DNA from: Mesostigma viride
Lineage: Eukaryota; Streptophyta; Mesostigmatophyceae; Mesostigmatales; Mesostigmataceae
DNA: 64,000 bases
Reading direction: 5' to 3'
Assembly: GCA_009746045.1 (NCBI GenBank)
Contig: RPFO01000130.1
Location: forward strand, 186,001-250,000
Under the pieces are notes generated by a model that had not been told where the DNA came from, made no database searches, and worked only from the letters and a program-made list of their open reading frames with translations. The position numbers and the translations under genes are program-made. Positions 52,690 through 64,000 of this stretch are shown piece by piece; position 1 is the first letter of the stretch; every line of letters starts with the position of its first letter.

Positions 52690-52905
52690 CAGTAGGCAAC
52701 AAACGTGGAAACACTAGCCACTTGATCTGAGACAGTAGGCAACAAACGTGAAAACACTAGCCACTTGATCTGAGACAGTAGGCAACAAACGTGGAAACAC
52801 TAGCCACTTGATCTGAGACAGTAGGCAACAAACGTGGAAACACTCGCCACTTGATCTGAGACAGTAGGCAACAAACGTGGAAACACTCGCCACTTGATCC
52901 GACAT
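52690..52905. repeat. 43-bp tandem repeat, array 2
   Basis: Five units of the same 43-bp sequence as 51,605-51,724, about 1 kb away on the other side of exon pair B. Confidence 0.9.
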
Positions 52906-54736
52906 TGTGCGGAAAAACAGAGAAAATAAGGCCTCTAAGTAGCTACTAGCAGGAATCGAACACAGAACCTTCGGCACGAAATTTTGCGGCGGTGCGAGTC
53001 TCCCGCGGCCTTTGGCACAACTGTGCGAGTCTCCCAAACCAAATGCATCTCACAGAACAGCCCAACTGCGAAAAAAACTCTTTACCGGAGAGGTGCACAT
53101 CTATTTGTGGGCAGATTGCATCACAACCTGCCAGTGACTGGTTAGTACCGCATTGTATAGCATGTGCGGCCCCAATCCCTCGCGTCGCGTCTATGCGGTT
53201 GGGGCCGAAGGCCGTTTGTTTTCCGTAGTTTGCTTGTTTTGTATTGGTTGTTTATGATTTAGTATTTGTACGGACGACCCGAGCCGCTAACTTAGCGAGT
53301 TTATCGCGTCCGTTGGATCCATCATCGGACGCTCCAGATTGTCGGAGGCTAACGTTTTAACTTTTTTCATTTAGCCTTCGTATATCGCACTGCATGGTAC
53401 CTGCGTTCTCGCCGCCCTGTCGCATCCCCCCCCAAGAGCATACAACCCCACAAGCCTGCTCCAACGCGCAGCGCCTTCCTTAGATGTTTCCCACACTGCT
53501 GCCTGCGATATTGCGCAAGCATCCTGGCGGTCCGCCTGACGGCATCATACTGTCCGTGGTCCACTCTAATGCGCGGACCTAGCAAGGGTTCTAGTAAAGG
53601 TTGTGGCCCGTGTCAACATCATTGACTCGTCGCCATCGGTCAACCAGGTTGAATTGCCAACAGCGGCCCGCCAGGCCATAGAAGCTCCCAAGTGGGGGAT
53701 CCCAAGGGTTTCCTCAAGCTGTAGGGCGGAGGGCCCAGGGACTCTCGAGAGATGGGGTTACAGCGAGGGGAGGGGGGCAGTAATGTTTGGGGCAGGTGCG
53801 CATGCCTAGCGTCTCACTTATGACTTGTGAAAGCACGGTGTAAGAGGGGTTGCATTATCTGATTATGGCTTGTTGTGACAACTGCTGTCTTTATAGACTT
53901 CATGTTACACATAAACTCCTACGCAGCCACACCCCAGTTCATAACCATATGGCAAGTACAGGTGCGCGCACAGCACAGCGGGGGTTGGGTGCGCGCACAG
54001 CACGGCGGGGGTTCGGTGGGTACAATAGGGAATGATACTTCAGATCACTAAGCTCCAAGAAGGCTAGCATTTGATTGAACACAATAAGCGGAGCCCTGCC
54101 ACAAATGCAGCAGTTGACAGTGGCCTTAAGGTTTCTCAATCGGCACGCGCAAGCAAGAAGCCTCAAAGGTGGGAGGGAGGGAAAAGAAACAATTGCGGAT
54201 CATTGCCGGCCTAGCTTGCTTAAGGCATGGTCCGCCGACACACAAGCTGACATCATCCTTAATTAATGTACACCGGCATGCGTCACGCGCCGGCCTGAAC
54301 AGTGCTGAATACGCCACTACAAATAGCGTGGCCACGCACCCCCAGGCTAGTGCGTTAAGCGTACAGGTAGTCGTACAAGGTTCTCAAGACTGACAAACAT
54401 AAATCTCGCCCATCGACCCCTTGGCCCGGTCCGAGTCCACAACACAATCATAAATCACGACTCACTAAAACAACCAAATCAGTCAGAGATTCGTTAAGCA
54501 ACCAGCCGACCCTGCAGGTCCCTAGCTAATCTCAGCCGGTGCGACCAAATACGAATCTTTGCAAGCAAGTCGAATAAAACCTACATCTCGGGCCACTAAT
54601 CAATAGACGCCGACCCTTATAAACAACCGGGTCATCCAAGGAAAATTCATGCGAGCATAAAACCCTTTGTACAGCTCGAATCAGTCAGCCCATGTCGCAG
54701 ACAGCCTTCCACTTGCAGGCCAAGGCATAGCAGTTA
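52906..54736. other. no gene recognised
   Basis: Contains a tRNA-like B-box on the minus strand (GGTTCTGTGTTCGATTCCTG, about 52,950-52,970) and a short stem GGCCCCAATCCC / GGTTGGGGCC (53,170-53,208). A small duplication GTGCGCGCACAGCAC is near 53,960-54,005. No protein domain was seen. Confidence 0.4.
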
Positions 54737-54898
54737 GGTTAAATAGTGCCGGAACCTTTTTGCCACCTGCGGCAACATGTCCGGAATACTATTTCGCCCG
54801 AATTGACTTGGGTGCTCGGAAGTGCTTACTCCGGGCAAAATAGTGTTCCGGACATGTTGCCGCAGGTGGCAAAAAGGTTCCGGCACTATTTAACCTTA
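54734..54898. mobile_element. MITE with TTA target duplication (PIF/Harbinger-like)
   Basis: 159 bp (54,737-54,895) starting GGTTAAATAGTGCCGGAACC and ending in its reverse complement. Terminal inverted repeats of about 65 bp with one or two mismatches. Flanked by TTA (54,734-54,736 and 54,896-54,898). Three-base TWA target duplications and GG-starting ends are typical of PIF/Harbinger (Tourist) MITEs. No transposase is present. Confidence 0.85.
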
Positions 54899-55261
54899 CT
54901 ATAGCGGCCCTATCTTTCCCGCATGCGCTAACTAAACTATATTCAGAGAAAACCAAATCGCTTTATTGTTTGAGGGGTTTGAGGACATGGATCTACAAGG
55001 AATCGGAAGTAGTGGAAAACAATTTCTTTAAGGCAGGAATAAGGAAGCAAACGGGAGCCGCCTGGATGCTCAGCTGAATCGGGCCGGCCAGTGGCGGATG
55101 TAAGCAGTTTTGGCTTGGCTGGTGACCTGACATTGTTAGTATAGAGGCAGTGGCCCTACTTTGCAACGATATCGAAACAATCTTATGCTACAAGTTTGAC
55201 AGCCTGGCCCAGTTTGCTGAACCGCCAATTGATTAGCGCGAGCAGGTGCAGTGTGACTTAC
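54899..55261. other. no gene seen
   Basis: Sequence between the MITE and the first LRR pair. Probably intron. Confidence 0.4.
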
Positions 55262-55333
55262 AGGTATACCAATCTGTGCAAGGATACCAGCTCAGGTGGG
55301 ATGCTGCCGCTCAGCTGGTTGTCATTCAAGAAC
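55262..55333 (-). CDS. LRR exon, 72 nt (pair A, second)
   Basis: Phase-2 exon coding FLNDNQLSGSIPPELVSLHR, then LVYL. Upstream intron is nearly identical to pairs B and C, but the last codons differ, as does the sequence 3' of the exon. Confidence 0.85.
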
Positions 55334-55531
55334 CTGTCGGGGGAAAAGACAGTTTCAGGTGTGTCACACGTGTGCACCAACAAGAGATAATAAGTAGCTT
55401 ACCAATCAGACAGCTTCGGTGCTGGCTCCTGCATGGGCTCCAGCAGGCGAAGGCAGGTCACATAAACAAGTGACAGCGGCCGGGTTCAGACAAGAGCACA
55501 GACACAACAAGCACACGGAAGAAAGGCTTAC

Positions 55532-55603
55532 AGATGTTCTAAGGAGGACAGAGACACCAGCTCGTGTGGAATGGTGCCGCTTAACTGGTTGATGTGAAGG
55601 TAC
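55532..55603 (-). CDS. LRR exon, 72 nt (pair A, first)
   Basis: Phase-2 exon coding YLHINQLSGTIPHELVSLSS, then LEHL, with 5' splice site GTAAGCCTTTCT. The farthest 5' LRR exon found. No signal peptide exon was recognised upstream. Confidence 0.85.
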
Positions 55604-55849
55604 CTGTGTAGGACAGAAATATCGAGCAGGGCATCACAGACGAATGTGCCAACCAGGGAATGAGCAATAGGAAAAGCATGCCTCTAGAAATGCCAGCCAG
55701 TGCGGGTGTATGACCCTGGTTTGGTAGCGTGTCGTGTTTGTGGGCAACTATCTCCTGCCACACTGTACCCGATCTCCACACTCACTTTCAGAAACCAAGG
55801 TCCAAATGGTGACTATAGCTTGAGTACCCAGGCTTTGCACCAATGAACC

Positions 55850-56065
55850 AGCACCCGAGAAACCCATGACACTACTCAATTTAATTAAATGAAACTTGCG
55901 ACGTCGTGGGCATTGCCCTGGATGTCGCAGAAATGGAGCACCTGGGCTCATCATGGGAGCCACGCGAACTTTGCATTCGATAAAATATAACAAGATTTGG
56001 TTTCTCAGCCATAGTCTCTGTTTATGCAGCCACACCTACCTGCAAGCTAGGATGTCGACCAATTG
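55850..56065. repeat. segmental duplication with 50,745-50,990
   Basis: Counterpart of 50,745-50,990 in the same orientation, located beyond LRR pair A as the other copy is beyond pair C. Confidence 0.75.
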
Positions 56066-57739
56066 CTTGTGCCCTCAAGATAGATTGCCATCAAACCTTG
56101 CCTAAAAAAGAGAGAGAAAACGGTAGGCTTCACCGTGGAAGCGATGAAGAGACTGCACGCAGTACGCGTGGTCCCTTTCTTAAATATACAATTAATACCA
56201 ATCAAGCACAAAATGTGCTGTCGGATTCCTATCACAGGTGTGTGCATTCCCGCGCCGCAAGTTCGGTGTTTGTTTCTGAAATATGCTCTCATGCTAACGT
56301 GATTTACAGATATGGTCGAATGGCTTATTCGGTTGTAAACGCAGGTTACATTAGGGCCACATCTCAGTCATCGAGCCCACCTGCCCTGTAGTAAGTTCTG
56401 GCCAAGGCAACGTTGCGGAGGCTAAGGGCTATTTTCGGAGTAGTGTTACCCTTAGTGCTGTTGATGGAACATTGGTGTGAATTATTTGCTCTGCGCGCCG
56501 AGACTTGTTTGTCCGGTGTGAGCTACGCCAGTTTCCTGTTTCATTTCCGGCTGCTGACTTTCGTACGGAAGAAACTGCAGACTTTTGTGTCGTCTGTAGG
56601 TCTTGCCAATCTATTTCTGTATTCCCTCAGGCTGCGACGCACCGCTCGAGTGCTTTGACCATGCGTGGGCAGTGGGTCGTGAAGTCCTGGCGCTACCCTG
56701 TGCCGAATCTACTAGTTATGTTTACACATAAGTTGGCGTTGGCGTGCAACCTTGGTCCTTTAGCTTGTGCATGCATGTTATGCATGTACCTTATGCATCC
56801 GATGCTCAGCAGTGCACCGCCGTGCATCTAACGGCGGTTATTGCATGCGTTGTGACGTGTGCCTTGTGTGCATCGTAGCATATAGCTGTGACCTTTTGCT
56901 CCTTGTGTTCTAAGCCTATGTGCTATGGTGGCTGGCCTAATTATGGCCACTACTTGTGGACGTTAACAAGTGGATTATGACACTAAATGCACCTGAATGA
57001 GCACAATATGAGCAAGGGCTTCTAGACCGAAACTCATCCTCCATTAACCAGTCAGTGTGTCAAAGACTGGAAATATAAGTAAGGACTTATCCAGGTTGTC
57101 TTTTCCTGTGACAGTTTGCTCAGCACACAATCAAATGTAAGAACTACACAAGTCATTTCAGAAGCCCATGAAAACTATTCTGCCACAATCGTAACTATGT
57201 TATCCATACCCTGCGTTGGATACCATGGGAGCGCTGCCTTGACACAGAAACAGTTTTATTACAGGTGTGTGCTGGCCTATGATGCCATTGCCACACAGTA
57301 ACTACAGTAACGCGTGCACACATACATAAAGATATAGTAGTATGGCTTTAAGGCTATGCTAGGGGCAACACTTGTCCCTTGGTACAACTTGGACAAATGT
57401 ACCCTGACATCTCCAACTTGGCTCACAAGCTGGAGAGCTTCATTAAGCCTTCAAAAGGCAGTTGCATCACTCACTGCCGCTGGGGTCACATTCTCTTTCG
57501 AATGCCCGCGGCAATAAGAGTGAATGCAAGACCGTATAGTTCCCCACTCATCGGGGCACGTTGAGGAACCACACGTTGGGATTTGCGCCCCCAGGTGCTC
57601 TCACACAGGCTCAAGACTCCTCTGCAGCAGGTACAGTTCCGCTCCAGCTTGATGCAGCCGCAACAGCAGATCCGTTGAGTCCCTTTCCGCCCATACTCAT
57701 TTTCACAATGATGGCCTGGCCTCCTTCATTCTGCTTTAG
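56066..57739. other. no gene recognised
   Basis: Parts (56,160-56,250; 57,150-57,190) are duplicated from 51,040-51,230. Short open frames at 56,413-56,831 have no recognisable domain. Confidence 0.4.
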
Positions 57740-60700
57740 CATCGTATCTCGATCATACCATGGCCCCCTAGCTCCAGGATCGCCATCGTATCTCGATCAT
57801 ACCATGGCCCCCTAGCTCCAGGATCGCCCTCGTGTCTCGATCATACCATGGCCCCCTAGCTCCAGGATCGCCATCGTATCTCGATCATACCATGGCCCCC
57901 TAGCTCCAGGATCGCCATCGTATCTCGATCATACCATGGCCCCCTAGCTCCAGGATCGCCATCGTATCTCGATCATACCATGGCCCCCCTAGCTCCAGGA
58001 TCGCCATCGCCATCGTATCTCGATCATAGCATGGCCCCCTAGCTCCAGGATCGCCATCGTATCTCGATCATACCATGGCCCCCTAGCTCCAGGATCGCCA
58101 TCGTATCTCCATCATACCATGGCCCCCTAGCTCCAGGATCGCCATCGTATCTCGATCATACCATGGCCCCCTAGCTCCAGGATCGCCATCGTATCTCGAT
58201 CATACCATGGCCCTCTAGCTCCAGGATCGCCATCGTATCTCGATCATACCATGGCCCCCTAGCTCCAGGATCGCCATCGTATCTCAATCATACCATGGCC
58301 CCCTAGCTCCAGGATCGCCATCGTATCTCGATCATACCATGGCCCCCTAGCTCCAGGATCGCCATCGTATCTCCATCATACCATGGCCCCCTAGCTCCAG
58401 GATCGCCATCGTATCTCGATCATACCATGGCCCCCTAGCTCCAGGATCGCCATCGTATCTCCATCATACCATGGCCCCCTAGCTCCAGGATCGCCATCGT
58501 GTCTCGATCATACCACGGCCCCCTAGCTCCAGGATCGCCATCGCCATCGTATCTCGATCATAGCATGGCCCCCTAGCTCCAGGATCGCCATTGTATCTCG
58601 ATCATACCATGGCCCCCCTAGCTCCAGGATCGCCATCGCCATCGTATCTCGATCATACCATAGCCCCCTAGCTCCAGGATCGCCATTGTATCTCGATCAT
58701 ACCATGGCCCCCCTAGCTCCAGGATCGCCATCGCCATCGTATCTCGATCATACCATGGCCCCCTAGCTCCAGGATCGCAATTGTATCTCGATCATACCAT
58801 GGCCCCCTAGCTCCAGGATCGCCATCGCCATCGTATCTCGATCATACCATAGCCCCCTAGCTCCAGGATCGCCATCGTATCTCGATCATACCATGGCCCC
58901 CTAGCTCCAGGATCGCCATCGTATCTCGATCATACCATAGCCCCCTAGCTCCAGGATCGCCATCGTATCTCGATCATACCATGGCCCCCTAGCTCCAGGA
59001 TCGCCATTGTATCTCGATCATACCATGGCCCCCTAGCTCCAGGATCGCCATCGTATCTCGATCATACCATAGCCCCCTAGCTCCAGGATCGCCATCGTAT
59101 CTCGATCATACCATGGCCCCCTAGCTCCAGGATCGCCATCGTATCTCAATCATACCATGGCCCCCTAGCTCCAGGATCGCCATCGTATCTCGATCATACC
59201 ATGGCCCCCCTAGCTCCAGGATCGCCATCGTATCTCGATCATACCATGGCCTCCTAGCTCCAGGATCGCCATCGTATCTCGATCATACCATGGCCCCCTA
59301 GCTCCAGGATCGCCATCGTATCTCGATCATACCATGGCCCCCTAGCTCCAGGATCGCCATCGTATCTCGATCATACCATGGCCCCCTAGCTCCAGGATCG
59401 CCATCGCCATCGTATCTCGATCATACCATGGCCCCCTAGCTCCAGGATCGCCATCGTATCTCGATCATACCATGGCCCCCTAGCTCCAGGATCGCCATCG
59501 TATCTCGATCATACCATGGCCTCCTAGCTCCAGGATCGCCATCGTATCTCGATCATACCATGGCCCCCTAGCTCCAGGATCGCCATCGTATCTCGATCAT
59601 ACCATGGCCCCCTAGCTCCAGGATCGCCATCGTATCTCGATCATACCACGGCCCCCTAGCTCCAGGATCGCCATCGCCATCGTATCTCGATCATACCATG
59701 GCCCCCTAGCTCCAGGATCGCCATCGTATCTCGATCATACCATGGCCCCCTAGCTCCAGGATCGCCATCGTATCTCGATCATACCATGGCCCCCTAGCTC
59801 CAGGATCGCCATCGTATCTCGATCATACCATGGCCCCCTAGCTCCAGGATCGCCATCGTATCTCGATCATACCATGGCCCCCTAGCTCCAGGATCGCCAT
59901 CGTATCTCGATCATACCATGGCCCCCTAGCTCCAGGATCGCCATCGCCATCGCATCTCGATCATACCATGGCCCCCTAGCTCCAGGATCGCCATCGTATC
60001 TCAATCATACCATGGTCCCCTAGCTCCAGGATCGCCATCGTGTCTCGATCATACCATGGCCCTCTAGCTCCAGGATCGCCATCGTATCTCGATCATACCA
60101 TGGCCCCCTAGCTCCAGGATCGCCATCGTATCTCGATCATACCATGGCCCCCTAGCTCCAGGATCGCCATCGTATCTCGATCATACCATGGCCCCCTAGC
60201 TCCAGGATCGCCATCGTATCTCGATCATACCATGGCCCCCTAGCTCCAGGATCGCCATCGTATCTCGATCATACCATGGCCCCCTAGCTCCAGGATCGCC
60301 ATCGCCATCGTATCTCGATCATACCATGGCCCCCTAGCTCCAGGATCGCCATCGCCATCGTATCTCGATCATACCATGGCCCCCTAGCTCCAGGATCGCC
60401 ATCGTGTCTCGATCATACCATGGCCCCTAGCTCCAGGATTGCCATCGTGTCTCGATCATACCATGGCCCCCTAGCTCCAGGATCGCCATCGTATCTGGAT
60501 CATACCATGGCCCCCTAGCTCCAGGATCGCCATCGTATCTCGATCATACCATGGCCCTCTAGCTCCAGGATCGCCATCGTATCTCGATCATACCATGGCC
60601 CCCTAGCTCCAGGATCGCCATCGCCATCGTATCTCGATCATACCATGGCCCCCTAGCTCCAGGATCGCCATCGTATCTCGATCATACCATGGCCCCCTAG

Positions 60701-61929
60701 CTCCAGGATCGCCATCGTATCTCGATCATACCATGGCCCCCTAGCTCCAGGATCGCCATCGTATCTCGATCATACCATGGCCCCCTAGCTCCAGGATCGC
60801 CATCGCCATCGTATCTCGATCATACCATGGCCCCCTAGCTCCAGGATCGCCATCGTATCTCGATCATACCATGGCCCCCTAGCTCCAGGATCGCCATCGT
60901 ATCTCGATCATACCATGGCCCCCTAGCTCCAGGATCGCCATCGTATCTCGATCATACCATGGCCCCCTAGCTCCAGGATCGCCATCGTATCTTGATCATA
61001 CCATGGCCCCCTAGCTCCAGGATCGCCATCGTATCTCGATCATACCATGGCCCCCTAGCTCCAGGATCGCCATCGTGTCTCGATCATACCATGGCCCCCT
61101 AGCTCCAGGATCGCCATCGTATCTCGATCATACCATGGCCCCCTAGCTCCAGGATCGCCATCGCCATCGTATCTCGATCATACCATGGCCCCCTAGCTCC
61201 AGGATCGCCATCGTGTCTCGATCATACCATGGCCCCCTAGCTCCAGGATCGCCATCGCCATCGTATCTCGATCATACCATGGCCCCCTAGCTCCAGGATC
61301 GCCATCGTATCTCGATCATACCATGGCCCCCTAGCTCCAGGATCGCCATCGTATCTCGATCATACCATGGCCCCCTAGCTCCAGGATCGCCATCGTATCT
61401 CCATCATACCATGGCCCCCTAGCTCCAGGATCGCCATTGTATCTCGATCATACCATGGCCCCCTAGCTCCAGGATCGCCATCGTATCTCGATCATACCAT
61501 GGCCCCCTAGCTCCAGGATCGCCATCGTATCTCGATCATACCATGGCCCCCTAGCTCCAGGATCGCCATCGTATCTCGATCATACCATGGCCCCCTAGCT
61601 CCAGGATCGCCATCGTATCTCGATCATACCATGGCCCCCTAGCTCCAGGATCGCCATCGCCATCGTATCTCGATCATAGCATGGCCCCCTAGCTCCAGGA
61701 TCGCCATCGCCATCGTATCTCGATCATACCATGGCCCCCTAGCTCCAGGATCGCCATTGTATCTCGATCATACCATGGCCCCCCTAGCTCCAGGATCGCC
61801 ATCGCCATCGTATCTCGATCATACCATGGCCCCCTAGCTCCAGGATCGCCATCGCCATCGTATCTCGATCATACCATGGCCCCCTAGCTCCAGGATCGCC
61901 ATCGCCATCGTATCTCGATCATAGCATGG
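57740..61929. repeat. 44/50-bp satellite, about 93 copies
   Basis: A 4.2-kb array. Unit: GCCATCGTATCTCGATCATA, CCATGGCCCCCTAGCTCCAG, GATC (44 bp). Many copies carry an extra GCCATC (50 bp). Single-base variants (TCCATC, ATTGTATC, CATAGCATGG, CCCTCTAG) are shared among distant units, suggesting block duplication by unequal exchange. Neither length is a multiple of three, and each unit contains stop codons, so it is not coding. It contains CCATGG, CTAG and GATC palindromes. Confidence 0.97.
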
Positions 61930-64000
61930 GATCCAGCCGAAACCCACATTTGAAGCAATAAAGATTCCCACGTTCACGTGAATACATGCACAGACTCACG
62001 TCCATCCGTGCAGCATGAGCAGTTTCCCCACTTAATCTCGTGCTGAGCTCAATAAGCCGCCGCTACCCCCCTCCGGCTTATGCCTTCAACCGTTACAGCA
62101 TTAACCCGCATCTCCGAGCTGGGCACCAGTCCGACACGGACAAATCCGCTTGCACCACCTGGGGCAGGTCGGCTGTACTGTTTGGGCGGAGCAAGAAAAT
62201 TCTCTTCGCCCATAACAGCCGGTGCCCATTGGCCCAATGTTGAGGTCCACACCTCGACAACACCGAGCATCTCGCCGGCCCCCACTGCGCGTGACTATCG
62301 CAATTTAATCCCAGCCGCCCCCCCGCGGGGAGGCCGGGAGCTCCACTTAAGTTTCACACCAGCTGCCATGGCTGGTATTCGTCACCGCCGTCAATGGATT
62401 CAAGCTGAAAAAGGACCTCGCCACACCCACTCCACTCCACTACGTACACAGGCCTACTCTAGCGCCGCGCCACAAGAGGTATGTTGACCCCACCCCTTGG
62501 TCATGGCCTGGCGCCGCGCCCCTTCCCCTATGTCCACTACCATGCAGTGTGGCAATACAGCGGCCAGACAGCCCCCTTCCGCTGTGGGTCACATATGAAG
62601 TGAGCATAGCTCAGAGAAATACCCAAAGGCTTACAAGGTCTAAACATAATTATTCAACGCCATCTCTTCACCCCCCCCAATACGCGACCAACAGGATGCT
62701 GACCCTTCTTTAGTTCACTATAGAGGACTAGATCATAAACATGGACCAAACAATATTCTTTGCCCGAAAATTCCCTACGCATCTAATGGAAGGATTTAAT
62801 TCTCCTGCGAACTAATGTAAAAAAAGTACCTAAAAATAAATGAAAAGCAGGCTACATACGAAAAAGGCACTCATAATTGAAAAAGTCAGATAACCTTGCA
62901 GGGCTTCATCAATCCTATACATTATGCCTTGGCAACGGCCAATTGGCCTCGTTGTCCTCGGCTGCTGGGTTTAATACCACATTACGTAACATCGCCAAGC
63001 AGACAAAGGGCGCGGCAGGTCTGGCACTTGGGCATAACAACGGGCTGCGAAGGATTCCACGGATTCTAAAGCATATCTGTGAGCAGACCTGAACTTGACT
63101 TTGTAGATTTCTAGTATCTAGTACCTACTTGGTCAGCTAGCCTTTCAGTTGCATTCCGTGTGAGGAGGTACCTAAGTAGAGGGCTATGTGCAGGCCCGGC
63201 GCGGCCAACCTGTGGCCTAGGCACGCATCAATTGACCTGTCTGACGCATGACGACTTGATCCGAGTCAGACATCTGAGGTGAGGGTAAGTCTCAACGCGT
63301 CAACGTCTGACGGGTCAACGGTTGATGCACGCATCCCACCACTAGAAACACTAGCGCGGATGTTTAATGACACGGAAGCGCAAGCCAACCTTAGCAATAA
63401 CCCGACCAAAGACATGTGCCGGTGTTGCATTATGCCTGCTCTCCCACTCCTAATGCATAGTGAGGAACAACAGAAAAGATTTACTACAGTATGTGTTGGA
63501 CAAGGCCGGGCTAACTATGAGACACATTTCAAGAAAACAAAGCAGCAGAAAGCTGCTGGCAGCGCGTCACCCCCCTTCTATCGGTGGGGCGGGTGGGAGG
63601 GAAAATGAATGAAGGTCCGGGCAAACCGCCGGCGGCTATATATCAGCACATCTTTACCAGCTCGTTGACACTAAACCCTTTAAGTGGTACATTTCGACGC
63701 ATCCCCAGCAGATGCCACCACCGTGGCAAAAGTTCAAGTCCCGGGGCATCGTCCAGGGCATTCCTTCCAACTGCAGATACTATGGCCTGCCAGTCCTAAC
63801 ATTGTACTAGCACTGCTAACTTTCTACTAGCCGTATTTGCTGTGAACATCAATTTGCTGTGTACATCAGAGGGCCCTCTTATGTATATTGCCGACCCTGG
63901 GATTACCCCCCCAGGCCCCCAGGTAAATCTTTGCAACGCTAAGCAACAATTTGAACTAATTGTAATAGGACTATACTAGTTTGTACGAGCTTCCTACTAG
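61930..64000. other. no gene recognised
   Basis: Unique sequence. The best frames are 62,049-62,285 on the minus strand (78 codons) and 62,080-62,487 on the plus strand (135 codons, Pro/Ala/Arg-rich). They overlap each other, and neither has a domain I recognise. One could be an exon of an unseen gene. GTCTGACGGGTCAACGG-type short repeats lie at 63,290-63,330. Confidence 0.35.

Overview
This looks like a repeat-rich stretch of nuclear DNA from a photosynthetic eukaryote of the green lineage. I favour a streptophyte or other green alga, but cannot name a species. Reasons: 72-nt phase-2 leucine-rich-repeat exons of the plant receptor type; GT-AG introns with good pyrimidine tracts; a multi-pass membrane protein gene with a proline-rich, Cys-containing ectodomain; and LINE, LTR and PHD-finger Gypsy retroelements packed between host exons. 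There is no bacterial-style gene organisation.

1-30,352: a long inverted repeat whose arms (1 to about 2,402 and about 28,284-30,352) enclose about 26 kb. Each arm carries a 35-bp minisatellite and a copy of the same gene fragment, transcribed inward. Nearly all recognisable sequence in the spacer is nested retrotransposon. An old LINE (ORF1 from 2,643, ORF2 to about 17,170) is split by an almost LTR-identical LTR retrotransposon (3,549-13,310, minus strand, 5-bp target duplication ACCTC). That element is itself hit by two LINE insertions (5,615-6,288 and 10,112-10,645) with clear target duplications. Further on come LINE 3' ends with (AATT)n tails, a Gypsy integrase with a C-terminal PHD finger (19,691-21,354), three short composite LINE-derived elements, a broken LINE ORF2 on the minus strand (26,104-28,166), two ORF1-only LINE copies, and two insertions that consist only of a tail.

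30,353-44,531: one large host gene on the minus strand. At least ten exons are visible, and splice phases agree at every junction tested from 39,609 down to 31,611. It predicts a proline-rich and Cys-containing ectodomain, several transmembrane helices of TRP/polycystin-like style, and a long Ser/Gly-rich cytoplasmic tail. Its introns hold striking arrays: (GGAT)n, (GT)n, a 118-bp repeat, (TTGAA)n, (ATGT)n, (GAAT)n and (CGGT)n. A 92-bp repeat copies the last visible 5' splice site eight times.

44,532-57,700: minus-strand LRR exons, seven of exactly 72 nt plus a Cys-rich 87-nt exon. Six of them form three duplicated pairs with their introns. They may be the upstream ectodomain part of the same gene or a separate receptor. 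MITE-like palindromes and 43-bp tandem repeats lie among them.

57,740-61,929: a satellite of 44-bp units mixed with 50-bp variants. 61,930-64,000: no recognisable gene.

The best candidates for something undescribed are the ORF1-only LINEs (HAL1-like in concept), the covarying 3' hairpin with AATT tails and tail-only insertions, the LTR element with protease between integrase and reverse transcriptase, and the gene-bearing inverted repeat around the retrotransposon nest.
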